Below are positions 7,543-11,980 of a stretch of DNA of 11,980 bases, piece after piece (the stretch's first letter is position 1; every line of letters begins with the position of its first letter). The notes beneath the pieces are model-generated. The model saw nothing but the letters and a program-made list of their open reading frames with translations. It searched no databases and was not told the DNA's origin. The stretch lies in assembly GCA_946481275.1 (NCBI GenBank), contig CAMLMV010000088.1, forward strand, positions 1-11,980, read 5' to 3'. Made by a program: the position numbers and the translations under genes. The DNA is from an uncultured Massilia sp. Lineage in GTDB: Bacteria; Pseudomonadota; Gammaproteobacteria; Burkholderiales; Burkholderiaceae.

Positions 7543-8120
7543 CAGGACGGTGCCGGCGCGCCGTCGCAACCCGCATCGCGCGCCGGATCGCAGACGCGCG
7601 CCCGGCCCAGCATGTTGATTTTAATACGGCGGATGTGCCCGCCATGAAACAGCGACACCGTTCCCCAGCGCGCCGCGGCGCTGTTACCGTCGGCGCAACT
7701 GCGTCCCGCGCCATTGTAGGCGATATAGTACGGCCGTGCGACATTCGTGAAAGCGAAGTCGATCGCAATGCCCGGCGCCAGCGGGCCGTGCTCCGCGATC
7801 AGCTCGCCCGCACCAGGTTGGCTGTCGCCGTCGCGGTCGCTGAGCACCTGCCAGCCCAGGCGCCAGTCGGCCCCGAGCGGGTCGCGCGGCACCACCTTGA
7901 CGTGCCGCCCGCGCGCGAGCGCCTGCGCCCGCGCGAGGTCGATCGCCGCGAACAGGTCGCCGGTGGCCGCCTTCAACTGCTGCATGCGCACGAGATCGCG
8001 CAGGTCGGGCACGGCGATGGCCAGCACGATGGCGGACACGGCCACAACGATGCACAGTTCGGGCAGCGTCACCCCGTCCGCCCGCCGGGCGCACCTGTGC
8101 ATGGATGTCACGGCCAACAT
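7542..8120 (-). CDS. fimT: FimT/GspH-family minor pilin (pseudopilin)
   Basis: A 192-residue type IV prepilin-like protein that would sit in the inner membrane and join the minor-pilin complex priming pilus assembly; some FimT proteins bind DNA in competence. The leader ends at Gly16, followed by VTLPEL with Glu at mature position 5, then a hydrophobic helix (about 22-40). The stretch DLFAAIDLARAQALARGRHVKV is typical of GspH/FimT. Two cysteines near the C-terminus (in the SCADG and RVCDP regions) and a further Cys (DAGC) could form a disulfide. The start at 8120 has a GGAGG site 4 bases upstream, inside the end of the pilin gene before it (13-base overlap). An ATG at 8102 is an alternative without a ribosome site. 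The stop overlaps the ribD start by one base. The mature residue 1 is Val rather than the usual Phe. Confidence 0.88.
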   Translation of the reverse strand: MLAVTSMHRCARRADGVTLPELCIVVAVSAIVLAIAVPDLRDLVRMQQLKAATGDLFAAIDLARAQALARGRHVKVVPRDPLGADWRLGWQVLSDRDGDSQPGAGELIAEHGPLAPGIAIDFAFTNVARPYYIAYNGAGRSCADGNSAAARWGTVSLFHGGHIRRIKINMLGRARVCDPARDAGCDGAPAPS

Positions 8121-8544
8121 CGCGCCTCCGGGTGCTCCGCGCCCTGGCGCCCGGTGCTGTCGAGCGTCAGCGCGCCGCAATCGGGATCGCGGAAGCGCGT
8201 GTCGACGCGGGCCGTCCCGGGACGGGCGCGGATCTCGACGCATTCCCGGATCTCGCGGTCGGGGCACGCATACGCGTCGAGCTCGTAAGCGCTGGCGGGC
8301 GCGCGGGAGCCCGACCACCACGTGAAACCGTCCGCGCCGGGCTCTTCCGCCGAGAACGCGACATACGTATGGTGCTGGAGGTGGTAGCGCTCCTGGCGCT
8401 GCATGGCGTCGATCAGCGCCACCTGCCCCTCGACGCGCCTGACCCGCACGGTGTAGCCGGCGTAGGACGGGTACGCGAGCGCGCCGAGGATGCAGACGAT
8501 GGCCAGCACGATCATCAGTTCGACGAGCGTGAATCCCGCCTCAT
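8108..8544 (-). CDS. pilE: PilE-like type IV pilin, start apparently lost by a one-base frameshift
   Basis: The mature pilin is complete: the cleavage site G|FTLVELMIVLA (Phe codon 8531-8533, Glu at mature position 5), a hydrophobic helix, SYAGYTVRVRRVE, then a C-terminal pair of cysteines in DCGALTLDSTGRQG...CWP, giving 141 mature residues. This pattern matches PilE-type minor pilins of betaproteobacteria. The start is the problem. The ATG at 8544-8542 overlaps the pilX stop as ATGA, as at the pilV/pilW and pilW/pilX junctions, but it is one base out of frame with the pilin and meets a stop after nine codons. One extra base (for example AGGG instead of AGG just after it) would give M-R-A-G-FTLVE. 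In the pilin frame no ATG, GTG, TTG or CTG occurs between 8536 and the CTG of an upstream shadow stretch. The nearest ATG is 8692, giving an implausible 53-residue leader. It is either a sequencing error or a real frameshift. Confidence 0.75.
8125..8129 (-). promoter_or_regulatory. Ribosome binding site for fimT inside the preceding pilin gene
   Basis: The minus strand reads GGAGG, then 4 bases, then the ATG at 8120. It lies within the last codons of the upstream pilE-like gene. It favours the 8120 start over the ATG at 8102, which has no such site. Confidence 0.65.
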
Positions 8545-9353
8545 GGCCCGGCCCGCACGTGCAGCTCGTCCCAGTTCGCGATCTCGCGCCAGCCGATGCG
8601 GCCGGCCGGCAGCCGGCGATCGTGCGGCCGGGCAGGCAGCCGATCGCCGCTGCGGCCGCCGCCGTCGCTGGCGCCGCCGCTGCCGTGTGCATCCTGGTTG
8701 CCATCGTCATGCGCCTCATCGCCGTCCTCATCGCTCTCGTTTCCCTCTGCGCTTCCATGTCCGTGATCCCGTCCGGCGCCATCCGGCAGCGGTAACCGGA
8801 CCAGCGACTGCAATACGACCCGTGTCGACGTCCGGGTCCCGAACCCGATGGCCGTGACGCGATAAAAGCTGCCCAGTTCCGCCGTGGCCCCCGCCGGCGC
8901 GATCCTTTCGATGACGTAGGCTGGCAGCCGCGCCGGCAACGCCCCTCGCCCCACCGCCAGGGCAGCGCCCGTGAACCGGCCGTAGGACACGAGCGCCGGG
9001 TTGCCGGCGTCCGCGAGATCGAGCGCCTGCCAAGCGGGCGGTGAGCGCGCACGGCACAGCCCCAGGTCGTCGGCGCCGTGCCCGCAGTCGTTCCCGAACG
9101 CGTGGCCGCCCGCCGGACCGAAGTGCGCGGCACGGTCCGGCGGCACGCCCGCCGCGCCGGCGATATCGTGTTCGGCGTCGCGCAGGGCGGCCTCGGCGGC
9201 CGCCCGCGCCACGTCGCGGTCGCGCTCGTTGCGCGCGGACGCCAACAGGACGAACGCGCCGCGCGCGACGGCCACGCCGATCACCATCGTCGCCAGCATC
9301 AGTGTCAGCGCGCAGACGAGGGCCAGTCCGCGCTCATGGGCGGGCGTTCTCAT
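8541..9353 (-). CDS. pilX: PilX-family minor pilin with long acidic C-terminal extension
   Basis: A 270-residue inner-membrane minor pilin of the PilX family, expected to act with PilV, PilW, FimT and PilE in starting pilus assembly. The N-terminus ERGLALVCALTLMLATMVIG followed by a long amphipathic helix with RDRDVARAAAEAALRDAE is the PilX_N signature. This family normally lacks Glu at position 5, as here. The usual PilX end is at about residue 191 (YRVTAIGFG...VVLQSLVRLPLPD). A further 79 residues follow: a Gly/Asp/Glu/His-rich segment (GNESDEDGDEAHDDGNQDAH), then RLPAGRIGWREIANWDELHVRAGP at the very end. The tail resembles the end of PilY1 proteins as I remember them, which suggests a pilY1 remnant. 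Both ends overlap neighbours by four bases (ATGA). No separate pilY1 lies beside it. Confidence 0.85.
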   Translation of the reverse strand: MRTPAHERGLALVCALTLMLATMVIGVAVARGAFVLLASARNERDRDVARAAAEAALRDAEHDIAGAAGVPPDRAAHFGPAGGHAFGNDCGHGADDLGLCRARSPPAWQALDLADAGNPALVSYGRFTGAALAVGRGALPARLPAYVIERIAPAGATAELGSFYRVTAIGFGTRTSTRVVLQSLVRLPLPDGAGRDHGHGSAEGNESDEDGDEAHDDGNQDAHGSGGASDGGGRSGDRLPARPHDRRLPAGRIGWREIANWDELHVRAGP

Positions 9354-10249
9354 GATGGCGGCGCCGGCAACGCGACCGTGAACGTGAACAACCGCCGCTC
9401 GCGCCGCCGCAGGTCGGGCGTCATGGCCGATTCGGCCAGCGAACTCCCGGCGTCGGCGGCGCCCACGGCGTCCGCATGGCCGGCTCCCAGCAGGTCGAAG
9501 TACGCGCTGCCGGGGTCGATGCGCGTGGGACGGCTGCCGTGCAGCAGCAGGCCCACACGTACGCCGACGATGCGCTTCCAGTGCGTCCGCCGGTTGAACT
9601 CGGCTGGTGGCAGGGCGGCAAAGCCGGCGTCGAGGGCATCGATGGCCGTCGCGTTCACATAGCGGTTGGCGACGCCGTCCGGCGGATCGTCCGTATCCAC
9701 GCCGTACAGGACCTGGAAGCCGTCCACGCCGCTCACCAGCGCATCGGAACTCCAGTGCGCGGCGCCGCGGTATTTGCAGCGCAGCTCGGCCTCGCCTTCG
9801 CCGTTGCGCGCCACGTAGAAGATGCTCCAGCCCTCCCCGCCCGCGGCGACCGGGAAGCCCGCGCAATCGACGGCGCTGTCGTCGCCGGGAAAGCGGACGG
9901 CCAGCACGTCGCTGCCGTTGACGGCGCCCGGCAGCGGCTCGTCGATACCTGCCGTGGCCCGGGCCAAGGTGCGCGCATCCAGCCCCGCGACGCGTGCGGG
10001 GGCGCTGTCCGCGGCGGGATCGGCGACCGTGCCGGGGTCGATGGCGCCGGCCAGGCGCACGGCGCGGCCGATGAGGTCGATGGCGAATCGTCCGCCATCC
10101 TCCACCGCGGCCGACTCGACCTGCGCCGCGTACGCGCCGTTCGCGAGCACGAGCAGGCGGCCGGCCATCAGCACGATGCCGAGGCCGATCGTCAGCGCCA
10201 CCATCAACTCGGCCAGCGTCATGCCACGCTGGTGGATCGATGCGCTCAT
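9350..10249 (-). CDS. pilW: PilW-family minor pilin
   Basis: A 299-residue type IV minor pilin, anchored in the inner membrane by its N-terminal helix and expected to form part of the pilus-tip initiation complex. The leader MSASIHQRG ends at Gly9; the mature protein starts MTLAELMVALTIGLGIVL, with Glu at position 5. Typical PilW features follow: EDGGRFAIDLIGRAVRLAG, a beta-rich middle with ALRCK-type strands, and GVDGFQVLYGVDTD, the region that in PilW precedes the C-terminal strands ending in FTFTVALPAPPS. The start at 10249 is chosen because it gives the short basic leader; a longer open frame reaches 10372 but lies within pilV in another frame. The ATG overlaps the pilV stop by four bases and its own stop overlaps pilX the same way, so translation is probably coupled. 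Confidence 0.9.
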   Translation of the reverse strand: MSASIHQRGMTLAELMVALTIGLGIVLMAGRLLVLANGAYAAQVESAAVEDGGRFAIDLIGRAVRLAGAIDPGTVADPAADSAPARVAGLDARTLARATAGIDEPLPGAVNGSDVLAVRFPGDDSAVDCAGFPVAAGGEGWSIFYVARNGEGEAELRCKYRGAAHWSSDALVSGVDGFQVLYGVDTDDPPDGVANRYVNATAIDALDAGFAALPPAEFNRRTHWKRIVGVRVGLLLHGSRPTRIDPGSAYFDLLGAGHADAVGAADAGSSLAESAMTPDLRRRERRLFTFTVALPAPPS

Positions 10250-10800
10250 GGCGCCGCTCCCGCCAGCGGCATCATCAGCTTCGGCGCACCGGTCGCGCTG
10301 TCGCCTTGCGCGCGCCAGCCGAGCTTGACGACGATGGGCGCGCCGTCTTCCTCGTCGCAGGTCCAGGGCCATACGCCGGCCGCATCCGGCTCACCGGCGT
10401 CACGGCATACGCGGATGCGTCCACCGGGGAAACCGGCAGCCACGGCATCGGCTATCTCGAACGCATCGAAACGCGCCAGCTCATCCGCGTCGCAGTCCGT
10501 GTCCGCATAGCACAGCGCTGGCGCCGTCGGTGCGCCGCTGCCGGCGTCGTAATCGAGGTGGAAATAGGGATTGTCGGGCTGCGCCAGGGCACGGGGATTG
10601 GCGCGCATGCGCTCGGCCAGCGAGCGGGCCAGGCGGGTGGCGTCGGCCAGGCGCGCGGCGTCGCGGGCGGCGCGCACGGCCAGCGTCTGCAGCGCGGCCG
10701 CGCCGGCGATGCCGAGCGCCACCACGAACAGGGCGACGAGCACTTCGACCAGCGTGAATCCGGCGCCCACGCGCAATGGCGAACCCGACAGCGACCCCAT
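10246..10800 (-). CDS. pilV: PilV-family minor pilin
   Basis: A 184-residue type IV minor pilin and the first gene of the pilin chain. The leader ends at Gly14 and is followed by FTLVEVLVALFVVALGIAG with Glu at mature position 5. RLARSLAERMRANPRAL is a family hallmark of PilV. Four cysteines in the globular part (in the ALCYADTDCDAD, IRVCRD and WTCDEED regions) may form disulfides in the periplasm. It ends ...VVKLGWRAQGDSATG...PLAGAAP. A GGAGG ribosome site (10807-10811) lies 6 bases before the ATG. It is separated from nrdR by 115 bases with a possible terminator, so the pil-rib operon probably starts here. I could not find a convincing promoter in the gap. Confidence 0.9.
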   Translation of the reverse strand: MGSLSGSPLRVGAGFTLVEVLVALFVVALGIAGAAALQTLAVRAARDAARLADATRLARSLAERMRANPRALAQPDNPYFHLDYDAGSGAPTAPALCYADTDCDADELARFDAFEIADAVAAGFPGGRIRVCRDAGEPDAAGVWPWTCDEEDGAPIVVKLGWRAQGDSATGAPKLMMPLAGAAP

Positions 10801-10902
10801 CGACGACCTCCAGCGTTTCGTTGCAGAGAGCTGAAAAGGTAACAGTCGAGCTCCGGCAGGCCGTGTGACGACTCAACCGTGAGGAGGGAACTAAAAACGG
10901 TG
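10801..10902. other. Gap between nrdR and pilV, expected site of the pilin operon promoter
   Basis: On the minus strand this gap contains two T5 runs near nrdR, a TTGAGT that could serve as a -35 box but has no matching -10 at 16-18 bases, and the pilV ribosome site GGAGG. I saw no sigma-54 (GG-N10-GC) element in good position. No small gene is evident. Confidence 0.4.
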
Positions 10903-10926
10903 AAAAATGACGCGCTTATTTGCGCG
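10903..10926 (-). terminator. Candidate intrinsic terminator overlapping the nrdR stop codon
   Basis: On the minus strand CGCGC, loop AAATAA (containing the nrdR TAA), GCGCG, then TCA and five Ts. The stem is short (5 bp, all GC) and the T-run begins three bases after it, so it is weak. A second T5 run follows at 10893-10897. It would separate glyA-nrdR from the pilin chain. Confidence 0.35.
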
Positions 10927-11374
10927 GCTGGCCCACTTCGGCGATGGCTTCCTGGAACTCGGCCAGGTCTTCGAAGTTCTTGTACACGGACGCGAAGCGG
11001 ATGTAGGCGATCTTGTCGAGGCGCTTGAGTTCCTGCATCACCAGTTCGCCGACATAACCCGTATCGACTTCGCGCCGGCCGCTGGTGAGGAGTTTTTCTT
11101 CAATGGAGGCGACGGCGCGGTCGATGGCTTCGGCCGCCACGGGACGCTTGCGCAGCGCGAGCATCAGGCTGCCGCGCAGCTTGGAGGATTCGTATTCGGT
11201 ACGGCTGCCGTTCTTCTTGACGATGAACGGCATCGAAAGCTCGATCCGTTCATACGTCGTGAAACGCTTGTCGCACGCGACGCAGCGGCGGCGGCGCCGG
11301 ATGGCGTCGCCTTCCTCGGATACGCGGGTATCGAGGACCTGGGTGTCGTCATGCTGACAGAACGGACATTTCAT
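10916..11374 (-). CDS. nrdR: NrdR, transcriptional repressor of ribonucleotide reductase genes
   Basis: A 152-residue zinc-ribbon/ATP-cone regulator that senses ATP/dATP and represses ribonucleotide reductase operons by binding NrdR boxes. The zinc ribbon has C3, C6, C31 and C34 (MKCPFC ... [13 protein letters not shown]), preceded by a run of five arginines (26-30). The ATP cone covers roughly residues 46-136 ([28 protein letters not shown] ... [11 protein letters not shown]). The family start MKCPFC fixes the ATG at 11374; an in-frame GTG at 11413 would add 13 unlikely residues and overlap glyA. The chosen ATG has no clear ribosome site and sits 10 bases after a strong hairpin. The gene lies 40 bases after glyA, the usual betaproteobacterial order. 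No NrdR box or target gene was seen in the window. Confidence 0.96.
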   Translation of the reverse strand: MKCPFCQHDDTQVLDTRVSEEGDAIRRRRRCVACDKRFTTYERIELSMPFIVKKNGSRTEYESSKLRGSLMLALRKRPVAAEAIDRAVASIEEKLLTSGRREVDTGYVGELVMQELKRLDKIAYIRFASVYKNFEDLAEFQEAIAEVGQPRK

Positions 11375-11384
11375 GGGGTCGATA

Positions 11385-11405
11385 GGGGCGCCGCATGGGC
11401 GCCCC
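11385..11405 (-). other. Perfect 8-bp GC hairpin between glyA and nrdR
   Basis: GGGGCGCC (11385-11392), a 5-base loop, then GGCGCCCC (11398-11405). The stem is perfect and all GC. No T-run follows on either strand, so it is not a standard terminator. Its 3' end on the minus strand lies 10 bases before the nrdR ATG, where a ribosome site would be. It may reduce read-through or nrdR translation, or shield the glyA mRNA end. Confidence 0.6.
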
Positions 11406-11414
11406 GCTGTCACA

Positions 11415-11980
11415 TTACGCTTCGTAGACCGGGTATTTGTCGGTCAGCTGCTTCACCTCAAGCTTGACGCGCTCGATGGTTGCGGCGTCGTGCGGGTTGT
11501 CCAGCACGTCGGCGATCAGGTTGCCGACCTTGACGGCGTCTTCTTCCTTGAAGCCGCGGGTCGTGAAGGCCGGGCTGCCCAGGCGGATGCCGGACGTCAC
11601 GAACGGCTTCTGCGGGTCGTTCGGGATGCCGTTCTTGTTGCAGGTCATGTGAGCCTGGCCCAGGATGGCTTCCGCTTCCTTGCCGGTGAGGCCTTTCGAA
11701 CGCAGGTCGACGAGCATCACGTGCGCCTCGGTACGGCCCGAGACGATGCGCAGGCCGCGGGCGATCAGGGTCTCGGCCAGTGCCTTGGCGTTCTTGACGA
11801 CCTGCTGCTGGTAGGCCTTGAATTCCGGCGACAGCGCTTCCTTGAAGGCGACCGCCTTACCGGCGATCACGTGCATCAGCGGACCGCCCTGGATGCCCGG
11901 GAAGATCGCGGAGTTGATGGCCTTCTCGTGCTCGGCCTTCATCAGGATGATGCCGCCGCGCGGGCCGCGCAGCGATTTGT
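11415..11980 (-). CDS. glyA: Serine hydroxymethyltransferase, C-terminal half (5' part cut by window edge)
   Basis: A PLP enzyme that interconverts serine and glycine while charging tetrahydrofolate with a one-carbon unit, in the cytoplasm. The window holds the last 187 residues, starting at the PLP-binding lysine itself: the first complete codon (11976-11978) is Lys in K-S-L-R-G-P-R-G-G, preceded by two bases fitting His. E. coli GlyA has a closely similar number of residues after its PLP lysine, so the C-terminus is full length. Other family stretches are [57 protein letters not shown] and [16 protein letters not shown]. The usual Thr after the lysine is Ser here, a mild change. Its TAA is 40 bases before nrdR, with a hairpin between them. 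Confidence 0.96.
   Translation of the reverse strand, partial: KSLRGPRGGIILMKAEHEKAINSAIFPGIQGGPLMHVIAGKAVAFKEALSPEFKAYQQQVVKNAKALAETLIARGLRIVSGRTEAHVMLVDLRSKGLTGKEAEAILGQAHMTCNKNGIPNDPQKPFVTSGIRLGSPAFTTRGFKEEDAVKVGNLIADVLDNPHDAATIERVKLEVKQLTDKYPVYEA

Noticed and set aside
6136..7647. 503-codon plus-strand frame opposite ribE and ribD
   Set aside because: Antisense shadow. Both minus-strand genes are unambiguous riboflavin enzymes.
8531..8550. Programmed ribosomal frameshift linking PilX or the 8544 ATG to the pilin frame
   Set aside because: No standard slippery heptamer is visible at the junction, and no clear downstream stem-loop or pseudoknot was noticed. A missing base is the simpler explanation.
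8537..8692. In-frame ATG at 8692 as the true pilE start
   Set aside because: It would give a 53-residue Ala/Arg-rich leader before the cleavage site, lies inside pilX in another frame, and has no well-placed ribosome site. Type IV prepilin leaders of this kind are usually short.
9476..10510. 344-codon plus-strand frame opposite pilW and pilV
   Set aside because: Antisense shadow with no domain. The pilins on the other strand have clear prepilin cleavage sites.

Overview
The window reads as chromosomal DNA of a GC-rich betaproteobacterium. Oxalobacteraceae (Massilia/Duganella-like) is my best guess, based on the glyA-nrdR-ribD-ribE-ribBA neighbourhood, the protein style and the codon use. This is inference from remembered synteny, not a database match. 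No phage, transposon, CRISPR, tRNA or rRNA signal was seen.

Layout from left to right. (1) 1-530, minus: the N-terminal part of ribBA (DHBP synthase domain), cut by the window edge. (2) 531-780: a divergent intergenic region. (3) 781-3657, plus: a secreted M16 zinc peptidase of the PqqL type. (4) 3658-5637, minus: a secreted S9 prolyl-oligopeptidase-family enzyme, convergent with the M16 gene. Their stop codons abut in the palindrome TGATCA. (5) 5730-7542, minus: ribE (riboflavin synthase) and ribD (deaminase/reductase). (6) 7542-10800, minus: a type IV pilus minor-pilin cluster, in transcription order pilV, pilW, pilX, a pilE-like gene and fimT. (7) 10916-11374, minus: nrdR. (8) 11415-11980, minus: the C-terminal half of glyA, cut by the right edge.

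The seven genes from pilV to ribE form one tight minus-strand chain. pilV/pilW, pilW/pilX and pilX/(pilE) each meet at a 4-base ATGA overlap. fimT starts 13 bases inside pilE, the fimT stop and a ribD start share one base (TGATG), and ribE follows ribD after 31 bases. Minor pilins that would prime pilus assembly are therefore probably co-transcribed with two riboflavin (FMN/FAD) genes. ribBA, which supplies the other riboflavin precursor branch, is separated from them by the two peptidase genes.

I found no clearly new system. The most interesting points are in the pilin cluster. The pilE-like gene has a complete mature pilin sequence but no in-frame start near its leader, which fits one missing base just after an ATG at 8544. 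There is no pilY1 between pilX and pilE. PilX instead carries a 79-residue acidic, Gly/His-rich extension ending in a PilY1-like GWREI tail, which may mark a deletion fusion. Lesser points are a CxxCH motif in the S9 peptidase and a perfect 8-bp GC hairpin just before the nrdR start.
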